Shown here: piece after piece, positions 1-12,117 of the stretch
Layout of the letters: the number at the start of each line of letters is the position of its first letter
How positions within the stretch are numbered: position 1 is the first letter of the stretch
Assembly (NCBI RefSeq): GCF_040807025.1
Contig: NC_090951.1
Span: forward strand, 248,001-312,000
DNA from: Struthio camelus
Taxonomy: Eukaryota; Chordata; Aves; Struthioniformes; Struthionidae
DNA: 64,000 nucleotides
Reading direction: 5' to 3'
Position numbers and translations under genes: made by a program
The notes under the pieces: model-generated
Told to the model about the DNA's origin: nothing
What the model saw: the letters and a program-made list of their open reading frames with translations, nothing else
Databases searched by the model: none

Positions 1-3000
1 TGCTCCCCGAGGGCTGCGTGCAGCAGGCACGCGGCGTGCAGCTCCGCGGGGCACAGGGAGAAGCAGCAGCGCAGCCGGACGTCCGAGTGCTGCAGCCACC
101 TCACCTGCCGTCTCAGCGGCCCTCGCCTCTGGCAAACCGCTCCTCGCTGACCCTCGAGGCCAGAGGAGAAGCGGCGAGGGAGCTAGAAGAGGCAGAAAGA
201 CAGATTGAGAAGGACGTCCAGTTGTCTCGCCAAGCGCTCCAAAACCTTGCACACCTCTCAACTGAGAGGTTTAAAGTATCATACTTGGTGGCATCACAAT
301 GCAAATCTTGATACAAAATGACATTCCTAAGTATAAATGTTGTTAACAACAGAAGCAACGCTACTACTTTTTTGTGATGACGTTTCTTTGGGGAGAGCTC
401 TGGCAAACAGCAGAAAAATTAAATCTTTAATTTTAATGAATTCTTGGGGCAGAATGATTTCTTCAGAACCTAATGCAAATGCTCAGAATGTAATCTGGGA
501 AAAAAAAAAAAAAAAAAAACCTCTGCATGTATGTTTTAGGTGGCAATCCTGAGTCAAGCTCAGTCACTGGGGTTTGTCTACTTATGGCTAATACTGGAAA
601 CAAGATCCTGGACTAGACTACCCCTGGGTCTGCCCCAGAATGGCTATTCTTACATGTTGTGCAAATAAAACTAATTATACAAAGTAAACAACGAAGTGAG
701 GATTTTCTTCATCACTTAAACTTGCTCTGATGGAAACCTGAGCTGCAGGGCCACTAAGATCTACTCCTGCTTCCCAAAAGACTGGAAGCAGTACAGCAAC
801 TTACATAGCTTTAACCAGTAAGTTACTAAGCACTGTTCCAACACACAGTGAGCATCAGTGTCAATCCCAGAAAGCTCGCTATCTAAACAAAGCAATTTTG
901 CAGATCCAGAATGGTAGAAGAAAATGGAGAAGAGAAGAAATAGCTTGTGCACAGGACGATCATTTAGCTCTTACTTTTAGGGACTTTTACGCATTTGTCG
1001 CATAAGACAAGGAACGATGGAGTCAAGCAACCAGATCTTTATAGCTTAGCAGTGAGCAGCATAACTGTTGAGTAAACTTCCTTTCAGTACAGAATTTAAC
1101 TTGAAGACACCTAGTCAAATAACAAAAATTAACTGTAAAGCTAAAAGAGAGAGAGAGACTGAGATCCTGCTAATATGCTGCTCATTTGTTCCAGGATACT
1201 AAAAAGGCTGCAGAAAGAGAGTGCCTCACATTAGAGCTGGAAAGAAACATGGGCTCTCTTTGAGCTCAGGACAAAAAATAGGGATGAAAGACTCCCTCAG
1301 AACAAACAGGTTTGGGTCTGTTGCTGGAAGACTACAAAATCTGGAATGAAGCAAAGAGCTGAAAACTGAGAGAAGAATTACAAGTACCAACTCCCCCCCC
1401 CCCCCCCCAACCCTAAGAACGACTTCTGAGCAACTGAATCTTAGCTGCCTTTGGTAAAGACAGCCATTTTGCATCTGAGAAAAATTCCAGCATACTTTTA
1501 CTTAAAACTTCTTAAAATATATTTATGCAGCACGTTCAAAGCCAAAAAATACCCCAAATCTCTTTATAGATTATGTAGAAACTACTTCAACTTTCACGAA
1601 ATGCAAAAATACAAATTCAAAACCTTTTCAGGACGGGTCTATTTTACTGAAAAAAGAATACCTAGTACTATATTATATGCTCAAATTTTTAATAGTTTTC
1701 ATGTGCTTGTCAAACACTAAATGCTATCAGAACAGTCATTAGAGTTGAATGTAAGTATCATTTATGTACTTATAACTGGCCAAGGTCCACTTCAATATTG
1801 ACTGTGAAAAAGTTGATGGTAAATGGCATCACATATTGTCCAGAATTAATAGGAAAATGTTTGTACATGTCTTGATAAAAAGAGCAAGGATCATCAGAAG
1901 GTCTGCAGTACCTTATGGAGAAATTTGCTCATGACACACTAGACCTAAGACATCTCACCAATGGAACTTATAAAAAAAGCAAATAAAGTAAAATAAAAAC
2001 ACCACCAGAATGGCTTCTATGAGCCATTAGAAACACAGTTGGCTGCTCAGAAACGTGAAAATACAGTTGTGACACTGTAGGTCCAAGAAAAAAAATGCAC
2101 ACTAACATTACCAATAATTCTTACTAGAAATCACCTGGCTGACAAAATGTTGTTTTCCAGTGTTTGTCCACAACTAGAAATGACACATCTCACAGGACAA
2201 AAGCTTACATGGATTGGTCTTTCAATAGGCACAAAAAAAGGGGGGGGGGGGAGGTTAGAAGGTACATGCTGCAACTACTGATATTTCAGAGAGTTAAAGT
2301 ATTTCTAGTTGTTCATTACTACATAGCTGAAATAATTGCCCACTTAATTATTTTTAAGCCAACAGGGAAATGGCAATAGAAGTAATAAACGTGCAGTAAC
2401 AGTATTACAATCTGATATTTTGAATTCTTACATTATGTCATCATTTCAGCCGATAGCGTTGACTTAGCTTTTGAAAAGATCCTTCTTTTTACAATTTAGT
2501 GGAAAATTAGATTAGAGGAGTCACTTCCAGGTGAAATGCCTGAACATTAAGCTTAATTATTTTACAATACAATGAAACGTACTACAGATTTTATGATATG
2601 ATCATAAAAGTTACACATAAAAGGTTAAGAGGATGAGGGTTTGTTGTTGTTTTGTTTTGTTTTTTTGCCAAAATAGTTCAGAATTACAGGAGTTATGTTT
2701 GTCCGACTTGAACAAAAGACAGTGCCAAGGTCCAGCTCTGCAACACCAGTCTCTTAGTGGAATGCAGCTGAAAGTATCACAAAATGTTTTCAGCTACTAG
2801 AAATACTAGTGAACAAAAGATGAGGTACGCTCGGTTGCGGTTTCTGTAGGGAATTTCGACCATTTTAAGGATAGTGAAAATGAGATGACAGAGAGATTCT
2901 CAGAGCAACTGAACGTTATTCACCTCCTTCAGGAACTGCCTGCACAGGTACGACAGCGTCTTGACGTTCAGACAGCGGGAGCCCGCGTGTTCTGAGGGGC

Positions 3001-3437
3001 GCTGCACGGTGCCCCCACTGCTACTAACCTCACACCCCAGAATTTATGCTAAATTATTTTATCATATATGTCGTTTTCACCTAGAAACAAATAACGGGCA
3101 CAGTAGAGACCATTCTCCCTGGGAAGGGATTTCCCAGAAAGACAGGAAATGTTTTCTTTACAGTACTTGACTTTGCAGTCTAATTCCAGCAAACAAAACC
3201 ACCTTTACGCGATTCAGCCATGTTCTCCCCGGGGTGGGGGGAAGGGAAGGGAAGGAAAAGGCTGGCTCCCCAAGGGATGTGCCTTTACCAGCAACTGACT
3301 GCAGCCCGAGGAAAGCCTGGCTCGGAACCGAGGCGGTGCTGCCCATTCACCGGCGCTAGTACAGGGGTCTGCCAACGGGTTAACAACTTCCCCGAAGAGC
3401 AGCGCAAGCGATGTTCAACACCGCTGCCAAATAACGC
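1..3437. other. Stretch without a recognised gene (left edge)
   Basis: No exon of a known family could be recognised here on either strand. The first ~180 bases are distinctly GC-rich and CpG-containing compared with the AT-rich DNA that follows. They could be the tip of an exon or CpG island of a gene further left, but none of the frames gives a recognisable peptide. The rest is AT-rich, with homopolymers: an A20 run at 500-519 and a C16 run at 1393-1408. There is also an old LINE tail near 0.6 kb, listed separately. By human synteny the left neighbour would be a CHST5/CHST6-type sulfotransferase or TMEM170A, but neither coding sequence is visible. Confidence 0.5.
565..662 (+). repeat. Ancient CR1/L3-like LINE 3' tail fragment
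   Basis: The stretch around 590-660 has the order of words typical of the 3' end of old amniote CR1/L3-type LINEs. It runs from a 'ggaaacaagatcctggacta' motif, through a 'ggtctgccccagaatggc' block, to 'tattcttacatg'. That matches the remembered pattern of a 'tactgggctagatgga' phrase, then 'ggtctgacccagtatggc', then 'ttcttatgt'. An AATAAA follows at about 664. Only the last ~100 bp survive and many positions differ, so it would be an old, 5'-truncated copy in sense orientation. The call rests on recall of the consensus, not on an alignment. Confidence 0.5.
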
Positions 3438-3785
3438 AACGCAGGTCTGTCCGTCTTGGCGCAGGGTGCCGACGCCCGCCCGCCCGCCCGCCCGTACCTT
3501 CCCGCCGGCTCCCGGCGCTGCCGCGGCTCCGAGCTGCCCGCGCAGACAATGAGCCGCTTTCAGACGTGGCCGAGGCGCCGGGAGGAGCCCGGCGAGGAGC
3601 CGATCCGCCCCGCGCCCCCGAGCATCCCCGGACGGAGGGGCCGCCCCGCCCCGCCCCGCCGGCGGGTCCCGGGGTTGGGGCCGCCGCCGCCCGCAGCCCC
3701 GGCTTCACCGCGGCGCCTCGGGACCGCCCGCCCCGACCCCCCCCCGCTCCTTCCCGGCCGCCCATGAAGCCAAACACGAACCGGT
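3438..3785 (-). promoter_or_regulatory. CpG island with candidate minus-strand first exon
   Basis: This block is very rich in GC and CpG, with several GC-box-like runs, and is flanked on both sides by AT-rich DNA, so it looks like a vertebrate promoter. On the minus strand, a GGGAAG|GTACGG splice donor with the exon end at 3498 terminates a plausible GC-rich first exon beginning somewhere near 3550-3600. No convincing protein reads through that exon; a 134-residue open frame on the minus strand is low-complexity Gly/Arg/Ala and is probably chance. Synteny suggests a 5' non-coding exon of a sulfotransferase-type (CHST5/6) gene or another neighbour lying beyond position 1. That assignment is inference only. 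Confidence 0.45.
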
Positions 3786-6700
3786 CAGGGCTCCGAAAGG
3801 GCCACAGGACCAAAACCAACTTGCTTGGCTAGTTAAGAAATGGGTGCAGCATGAAGTGTTTCCTATTTCCTTTTTTAAGCTGACAGCCTCCACAACCTCT
3901 GCCGACCAGCCCTTGAACAATTTCTGAGGCAGACTCTTGGCATTGCAGGCATTTTTGCTCCCCGTTTTACTGATGTAGAGGATGGAACAGTACCTCTTGA
4001 CTTTTAACCCGCTACTTACTTTTTCCTCTTATGGAAACAATTGCAGAAATTGATTTTTCTTGACATTCCTCCGTGTCCTTCCTCAGTCAACAGCAGTTAG
4101 TTTCCTCTCTGGCATACCAGCGTACAGCAGATCTACTAGTAACACAGTGACGAATTGCAGTTGCATTTGTATTGATCCTTTCATTCACTGTTGCTTAGCA
4201 AGCCAACGGAAGTTAAGGGTCTTGCCAAGAGCCTTCCCAGACTAACTCCTGCCTCTGAAAGGTACTTTAATGCTAGTTGTAATAGGTTCACAGCTAGGTA
4301 TACCTTTCTTGTACTTCAGCTTCCTGCTACAGACATTAAACTTCATCTACCAATTTATTACCTAGCTACTTTCAGAAGCAGAATGCTTCTCCAAGCATGT
4401 GCAGTCACTTTACTATTCTTCTGTCTGAACATTGTCACCGCATTATTTGCCTCACCTTTTTCAGATCATTTTGATTAGTACAACTACAGATCCCATCCAG
4501 ACATCTCAGCTGCCTTCTCTAATTGTGAACACTGACCCTTCCTACTGCTTCATTATCTTTAACCCATGCATAAACCCTTGAGAAGATTTTCACAGCCTAT
4601 AAATTTCACCGATTTAAATACTGCTTAACTGACATTAGTTTGAGGCAGACTTGCCAAGAATGATGCTCAGTATAAAAGTGGTCTAGGAAGTTATGACAGC
4701 AAAGCTATTCCATTTTTCCTCTCCTATTATCATATCTTCTTCTACTGCTGCTTTTACACCACGCTCCTTTGTTAGTCCCAGCTGTGAAACACTTCTTTCG
4801 AAAGAAGGAAACTGAGAGATTGCTTTAGGTCATATTAAACAGCCCTATGTCACCTGCAAGCATTTAACTGTTTTTGGTTGCTCCTTTTAATTTACACAGT
4901 TCTCTTTTTGAATTACTGTAGAGGATCTTTTCCAGCTTTCTTCTTCCTTAAAAAAAATAATTTAAGGGTATTTTCCTCTACACTTCCTGAACCAGAACTA
5001 TTCCACCATTTCTTATCTCATGTGCATTTGGTGAACTGTTGCTCAGAGAAGTCTCATTTATCATAACTGAATATGGAAGGAAACAACAGGAGAGGGAAGT
5101 AAGAGGGGGATAATGAAGCCTCCCATTATTATTGTTGTTTTCTGGCATTAGCCTCTCTCACCTTCCAGTTGCTAGCTCCAGCACATTTCTGCTCAACTTG
5201 TTGGGCTGTTACAAACTCCATTTTTGTAACAGTACAACAGCTCAAACCCCTAAGATAGGGTTCTATCGTGACCCCTGAGATTTCCATCCCTCACTTACGC
5301 CCAGTATAATGCTTGTGCAGACACCTGCCAAGTTAATTCAGAGAACTGACCTCTCTGAAAACAAAGTGACTATATTTGGTAGAGTTAATCCTCATCATAA
5401 TGAGTGAGCTCCCTGAACTAACTCATGCAGTCACACAAGCACCAACAGCGTTGCAAGGCAGGAGAGCGCTGGGACTACAGCAGACCTAGCATACATCAGC
5501 TTAAGCTATTGCAGAACCAAACTCACAGGCTCCTCCATTTATCCTAAATAGCGCCTAGAAACACTAAAAAGCAGTAGACACTTGCTTAGACACTGTGCAG
5601 GCTGATACAAAGTCTATTATCAGTAGTTCTAAGCTGTCAGGGATAGACTTAAAAAAAAGCAAACTGGAGGCTTCACACCAAGAAATTATATGCAGTGAAT
5701 GCTCCTTAAAAATAATTCACTACTCACATGCAAGTATACAAGTTTCACAAGTACAATAAGTGTGTTGAATAACCAACAATCACTCCCTACATTAATATTT
5801 CATTTACATCAAAAATAGGTTAGAGTCCACCCAGCACATAGTGGCTGGAAGAAATGCAAGCTGCAAAATTGCAAAGTTTGAAATGAGCTGAAACAGAAGT
5901 TCAAACTAAGCTGCCTGTTTTGAGAAGGAGAAAAGAAAAAGGAGCAGGCAGGTCTTCAAACTGGTAGGTCGTTCAATTCTACAGGGCCATGTCCTGAATA
6001 TGGAGTTCTGCTGTTCAAGTTGTTCTTCCATATTTAATAGCTGAACCATGTCTTAAGAGTTCAAGAAAAACAGAGACACTAAACATTTTTGTTAACTGTC
6101 ATCTAGAACTGCTTTAGACTTCTTCTCTCCCTAACGCTCTTTGCTAGAATTAACTCTTAATTACAAAACTGAAAACATACTTAAATTTTGTTGCTTTTCC
6201 TTTTGTGGACATGGTCTTTCATTGCTCACCAGGTGATTACAATTGATTTAATTTTGATCTGCTCAATCTGAACTGTCATGTAAGTTCTGAAAGTGATTTT
6301 TAATTTGGTTTGAAATTCTGAAGTTTCACTGGTAGTTTTTTGTTAGTTTTCTGTAAACAAACACCAAGCTTCTCTGTTTTATTACTCTTGATCCACAATT
6401 AATGGTCTAGTGCTACAAAACCAATAGCAAATGACTGCACAAATCTTCCAGATACTATCACCCACAACCCAATTTCTCACATCAGTCTTGACTTTATCCA
6501 TCATCCAATTTAGTAGCTAAACTGGTAAGCACGCACAGCCACTAATTAGAGAAGTGTAGCTCTGATGCCATCTTACTCTTAAGTTTTTCTTTTTTTTATT
6601 TTGAAAATACTTTCTCACTGGCTTCCTTCCTTTCACAGTGCACATGAATGCACATACAAACAGGTGACAAAACTCTTTTAAAACTCAGCAGTTAATTTAT

Positions 6701-7105
6701 TTAAAAGACAGCAAAATGCTTTATATTGTTACTGTTACCGTATCATTTTCAGTATTCCTGGTTTAGTTAGTCTAAGATAATTCAAAAGCAAGGTCTCGTT
6801 GATTTCTACAAGTTTCTGAAACACAATCCTATTACAAAAAGTAACCAGTTGTTCTTTAACTGCCAACAAAACTTAAAGTGTCAGTCTCAAAGCAGTGTTC
6901 CCACAGAAGTATATGAATGAATACATATAAGGAAAAAAAAAGGGGGGGAGGGGAGGAGGAGAGAGAATTACTGTCAAAGCAAGAACCAAACATATGCATA
7001 ACATACTTACAAAGCTCTCATCTTAAGCAGTAAGAAGGGTATAGAGAATAAAAGCAGATATATATTTTCGTACTGCATTTCTTTAAAGTTTTTTCAAGCA
7101 TTTCC
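3786..7105. other. Intergenic region and probable TMEM231 3' UTR
   Basis: No coding exon is recognisable here. The DNA is AT-rich with short simple runs, including a purine-rich A/G tract near 6930-6965. The right-hand end must contain the TMEM231 3' UTR, since the stop codon is at 7106. Candidate AATAAA signals on the minus strand lie at 6696-6701 and 6595-6600, with others further left. Which one is used cannot be decided without transcript ends. Confidence 0.45.
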
Positions 7106-10100
7106 TCAGGACTGGTGCTGTTTGTAGGTCAATACTGGAGACATTGGCAGAAGTGGCGATATCGGAGTTGTAGTCAACACCTGATTCTGGAACACAAAGA
7201 TTTTAATCCTATCAAACACCCAAAGAAAGATAAGGAGGATGCTGACATACTGGATCCATGCAAATTTAATCATTTCCCAAAATCCTGGCTGATATTTAAA
7301 GAAAGTCAAGGAGCGTTAATTGAGAAGCTTCTGATACTACCACACAGTAACTAAACAAAAGAACTCCGAGGCAAAACAGCACAAAATGCGTTAGATGTCA
7401 GTTTGTGTGGCAACTGACAAGCCTTTGAGGCATGGAAACCTCAAAAAGCCTTTTACTGCAATACGCAATGGAAGCTGCAGCAAAATGTCTGTCCAAGAAG
7501 ACACCTGAACCAGTTCTGTGGAAAGTGTCCATTTTGTCCATGGCTCACTAGAAAGCAGGCAGGTAAGCAAACCTGATGGGAGACTTGCTCTATACAGTTT
7601 CTTCTAAATACAGACTTATTCTTTACACAGTTTCTCAAACACGAATATAATGAACAAACAATTATGTTGGAGTCAAAAATTTCAGCTCTTCCTGTGCATG
7701 TAACAGATTTGTCAGGGCCACTGCAGGAAGTAATGTCTGGTGAGCTTATCTTGCTTACAGATTTTGAATGACTTGTTTTAGCTCAGAAAACATAATATCA
7801 TGCTTTGTCAGTGGTATCCATAACAGATTGGGATTGCAGGTGCTCAACCAAAGCAAGACCTACTGAGGATATTTACTCTGAACTACTAATAAACCAACTT
7901 AAAGGCCAGTTCAGCAAGGCTGAAAAGCAACACATGCTCCGCTAGAGAAAGGCAGTAAGTGGTTGTTCAAGCAGAATCATCTGGAGGGTGCACACAGAGG
8001 GACAGACATGCAACTGTGTGCAATATAAAGGGACAAACAGGTACTCTGATCTGAAACTATAGCGTATGCTTAGCTAATAAAGGAAGAGTTTAGTAATAAG
8101 TTTAGAAGAAAGGACAGTGTTGCTCATTTGGCCTGTATTTTAACTGGATGTCATTATGCAGTCCTTATGTCACAGTTCAGAAAGGATATAAAATAACTTC
8201 CACTGGGTAATGAATAGTGGCATTAATGATAAACGGTGTATCTGCCGCTCTTCCAATCATCCAAACAGGGTTGGGATCTGAGAAGACTGTTGTTACTAAA
8301 ATGGATAAAGACAATAGCCAGGTTAAGGAGATTTTCAGTCTCAACACAGAACTCAAATCTTCACAGAACAGCTGGTAACATGCTGACTACTGCTGTCCTG
8401 CAATTAGTAGCTCTACATTCAGGCTTACCATTTCTATCTTGATATGCTGCAATGATGTTTGTTAGATCATAGTCACTCGCAAAAGGACTTGTGCCATTGA
8501 TCACAGACACCTGTCACCACAGGGAGAAACCCGAATTATTTGTCTGCTTGTCAAGAAAGTAGTTGTGCCCATCTTGTTACAAAAAGTAATCATGCCTTTA
8601 AAGACATACATGTAAACACCAGACTGAACATCTCAGCAGAAAAATTTCTTCCACCCTTCAGCCTACTAAAGAAGCACCATTCAGAAGTTCTAGGGTCCAC
8701 TCTGTGCTTTGGGTATATGTAATTAGGGCTTCATCTATAGTGCTAGAAGAATAAGAGAGGGCAAATTAGACGGGGAAGAAAAAAAGTTTCCTCACATTGT
8801 ATCTGGTATCCAGTCCACAATGGTTAAGTAATTGCCTCTGGTTCAGTTTCAGGTCTCCATTCACATAGAGGTAAGACCCTGGTAGAGGAGAAAAAAACTG
8901 AAGGAAAGCCATGCTCTGCATCACAAATGTTGACATTCTCTGAAACAGTGAATGAGAGAAGAGAATTTAGGAAGGCTGAAACCTTTCTATCCCTTTGTAT
9001 CTATAGATTTTCTGCACGGATTTGATTTTATTGACTCCCAAGTTTCAGATCACCACATTATTCTAGAGAGGAGAAGCACCAAACATTTTTTTTTTTTTTT
9101 AAACAGGAGAGGTTAATTGTTAGTTAACCAGCTTCATTGGACTTCCGTGAATGAAGTTAACCAATAATTTGTGGCTAATGACAAGATGACTGAACTTGCC
9201 ATAACACGTGAAAAGCAATAAGGTGATTAAGCACGTTTACTGGAGAGACACGCTTAAAAAAAATTCTCAGCAGTCAAAGTCAGCTAAGGATTCCTGCCCT
9301 GTGATAAGGGCCAAACAAGGAACAAGGAAGTTCCTCAGCCCTCACTGATCACTCAATCTGAAGGAAAATTTTAATAATTACTATAAAACAAAGGCATTGT
9401 GAATACTGGAACTCTCCATATGATATTAATCATTGACCAAAAACTTCCATACATAAAGTTGGGACTGTCAGGCCTTTACTCTGAGCCCCAGAGATTTAAT
9501 CATGTCTTTTACACCACACCGACGTGCTTGCTAAGCTCGTCCATCTGCAATCAGCCAAAGTGTCTTGGCCCAACTAAACCCAAACTCTTTAGCAAAACTT
9601 CCCCTTGTCTGCGTTGTTCCTTTCAGATGCATCCATAGGGTTTCTGTGCACTAGCGTTTCACCCACTGCTCTAGGTATTAATGGAATCAAGTTTTCAGCA
9701 CTCTCACTGCCACTCGAGAGAGATACAACTCTTCTGCTGCCATTTCATCCTCCAGCTCCCTGCTGGACAAGAGCTATATCTTCCAGCTTCCCTATAATAC
9801 CTGCTTCCCCCTCATATTTATGAGGTACAGAAGATCCGGGCAGATAAGTACCGTTAGTTCAAGAATTGCTAAATGAACAAAACTTACAGACTTTTAAACT
9901 GCAGTGGCAGCTTGTTCCTCCACCTCAGAAAACTGGCTGTTGATATCAGATGTATAGTGGTATACAAAAAACATGCAGCCTTCTGTCTGCTGCTATAGTC
10001 TTAGATATGTTCTGACGCCATCCCACCCACACACGGTTGTATATCTCTGTCCTCTGTGCCGCACTACAGGCCAAGAGAGCGCATAGCTTAAAAAAACAAA

Positions 10101-11724
10101 AAAAAAATCTAATGGAGCATATCAAAACATAAAACAACTAAACTAGGAATGACCTAAACTGCTTTATCATTGGATAGTATAGAAGAAAATTAAGTATTTG
10201 TTAGTAAACTAAATCTTTTGGATACCAGTTTCAAATGTGTAAGAGTTCTTTTATCCTTTGCACAGCTGCTACAGGAATATTACACTGGGCTCAAGTATCA
10301 CAACAAATAAAATAAGAAATGCTCACATGAAGCTGGTAGGAAAAGACCAGAATCAGCTGAACACCAACTACGTGTTCTGTAGATTGCAATGGAAGCTCCA
10401 ATTTAAAATACAACTGATCCATTTTGCCATCTTGATTTTTGTCTTCTTCTCTAGCCTAAAAGAAGCAAGAGGAGTTTTTAAAGAGCTTCTGCTAAAAGCA
10501 AAATAAAACTGTGTTTAAAAATGCAATACTCCAAGAGATTTCCACAATTGTGACATGCACATACTAAAGAACCTTAAAGCAAGTAAGCTGCACAGTTAAG
10601 AAAACAATAAAAAGCAGCTTGTCTTTAAAGATAAGGCATTAGAAACAAGCAAGAGGTCTGCACTCTTAAATTTGTTATACAGTGTCTGATGTGTTCCCCA
10701 GAAAGGGAAAGCTTGTCAGCTTCTTCGAAGACTCTTCTGCCCTGGACCATTCTGACCATTTCCTTCGCGTGCCACAAAGCGTGCCTTAGTGCTGGATCTT
10801 CTGCCACACCCTCTAGCAGCATGTGACAGACGGCCATGATTCTGTCCCTTGCCTTTAGGCCGCACACCACAGCGGCATCATTACAAGCTGCCTTTTGAGG
10901 GCGTCTGTGTGGCTGTGGCTTTGTGCCGTTTCTGGTTGCGAGCCAAGGCTTGCTACACTTCTGTGTTACTCGGCAAGAGAATACCCAGAACTTCAGCCTT
11001 CTGCACGCGTAACAGAGGTATCCCAGACAACGAGCTGGCCCTGTTGAACCCCAGAAGGGAGAAGAGGTGTAAGACAGGATCTAGCCACATGTTGTCTTTC
11101 AAAACCGGGGGCTAACAGCTAAAACTGCAACCTTCAGAGCAGGATACGCCCTGCAGGCATTAAAACACACGCATTCAGAGCGACGCGTTCGTGCCAGCCA
11201 CCAGAACACGGGGGCAGAGAGGGGAGCCCCGGGCCACTTGTGCCGGGAGGCGCGAAGCTCTGCTCGGGGGAGGAGCCGCGGGCAGCGCCGTCGCCCCCGC
11301 CAGCGCTCCCGGGCCCGGCCCGGCCTACCGACAGGAGCGGGACGCGCAGCCGGTCCTCCTGGAGCCGGTTGAACGCCGGGAAGGTGCTCCACGCCAAGAA
11401 GCTGCCCGGCCCGGGCCCGGTGGTGGCCACGAAGAGCACCTCGTAGCGGAACCGCACGGCCGGCTGCTCCAGGTACGCGCTCTGCTTCAGCCAGAAACCT
11501 GCGGGCAGAGACAGCGCCAGGGCCTCAGCGCCGCGCCGGGCCGGGCCGGGCCGGGCCGGGCGCGGGGCCGAGCGGCGCTCACCGTGGCTCCGGTAGGCCA
11601 GCAGCAGCGGCGGCACGTAGGTGAGCGCCGCGATGAGCAGCAGCGCCAGCGCCGCGGCGGAGCAGAGCCCGGCCCGGTAGCGCGTGCGGAACGCGGGGTG
11701 CGAGAACAGCTCCACGCCGGCCAT
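7106..11724 (-). CDS. TMEM231: Transmembrane protein 231 (ciliary transition zone, MKS complex)
   Basis: Seven coding exons on the minus strand: 11724-11583, 11498-11329, 10455-10327, 8939-8796, 8510-8429, 8295-8190 and 7295-7106. They total 963 bp, or 320 residues; the human protein is about 316. The product starts [20 protein letters not shown], has a first membrane segment at about residues 22-44, a long extracytoplasmic domain ([46 protein letters not shown]), and a second membrane segment at about 268-290 ([17 protein letters not shown]). This topology and these words identify TMEM231. The family is a B9/Meckel-type complex component at the ciliary transition zone that limits membrane-protein exchange, and human mutations cause Joubert and Meckel syndromes. 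Intron 1 is only 84 nt. Intron 6 is U12-type. The gene shares a CpG-island promoter with GABARAPL2. Confidence 0.95.
7296..8189 (-). other. TMEM231: U12-type (minor spliceosome) intron with apparent AT-AA ends
   Basis: TMEM231 intron 6 (894 nt) begins ATATCCTTTC, an exact match to the U12 donor consensus (A/G)TATCCTTT. It carries CTCCTTGAC at 7313-7305, a near-perfect U12 branch site, with the branch A at 7306, 11 nt from the inferred exon. Keeping the conserved peptide V-I-[LS]-Y-Q-P-G-F-W in frame needs exon 7 to start at 7295, so the intron ends in AA. The next AG (exon start 7289) would shift the frame and reach a stop within a few codons. The donor and branch site are directly visible; the AA acceptor is inferred from frame and protein conservation. 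Confidence 0.8.
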
Positions 11725-12074
11725 GGCGGACCCGCACCCGGCAGCGCCCTCACCCTGGCAACGCGCGGGACGGCGGGCCTATCGGAATGCAGAGCGCGGT
11801 GGGCGGGACGGCTACGCCAGCCAATGAGCAGCACCGCTGCATGGCGGCGAGGCGGGAGAGCGCCGGGACGCCGGGGAGGGGGAAGAGGAGGGGGAGGGGG
11901 GCGGCAACCGCCGCTCGCCTCAGAGCCGGGGACGTCACTTCGAGGGTCACGAGACCGCCTTGGGCGGGGCCCACGGGCCTCCCCGCCCCCGCGACGGCGT
12001 GCCCGGATGCGGCGGCCCCGCCCCGCCCCGCCCCGCCGCTCGGTTCCCGGGCCGGAAGCGCTGCGGTCCGGGCG

Positions 12075-12087
12075 GTTGCTAGGGAAC
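12075..12087. promoter_or_regulatory. RFX X-box-like motif
   Basis: The 13-mer gttgctagggaac closely resembles the RFX palindromic X-box (for example GTTGCTAGGCAAC), differing at one base in the right half-site. X-boxes bound by RFX2/RFX3 are typical of ciliary gene promoters, and TMEM231 is a transition-zone gene. The site sits about 350 bp upstream of the TMEM231 start codon and 150 bp upstream of GABARAPL2. The motif is visible; its use is inferred. Confidence 0.5.
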
Positions 12088-12117
12088 GGGAGAGCCGGAA
12101 GTCCCGCCCGCCGAGCC

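Noticed and set aside
113-406. Minus-strand frame with a hydrophobic stretch (VVALLLLLTTFILRNV)
   Set aside because: It has no recognisable homology and crosses the sharp composition boundary at ~180. A signal-like stretch alone is weak evidence.
7453-7638. Apparent TMEM231 exon ending in IEQVSHQ with a CATCAG|GTTTGC donor
   Set aside because: It superficially resembles VEVISYQ, but the preceding residues do not match the family. A clearly conserved exon 6 ([22 protein letters not shown]...) is present at 8190-8295.
7801-7860. Possible TMEM231 exon containing CAATCCCAATCTG (like the NPIWL peptide)
   Set aside because: The frame gives no further match; the true DPNPVWM segment lies at 8190-8295.
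11943-11955. CLEAR/TFEB-type element near gtcacgag in the GABARAPL2 promoter
   Set aside because: The central E-box is CACGAG, not CACGTG, so the match lacks the essential core.
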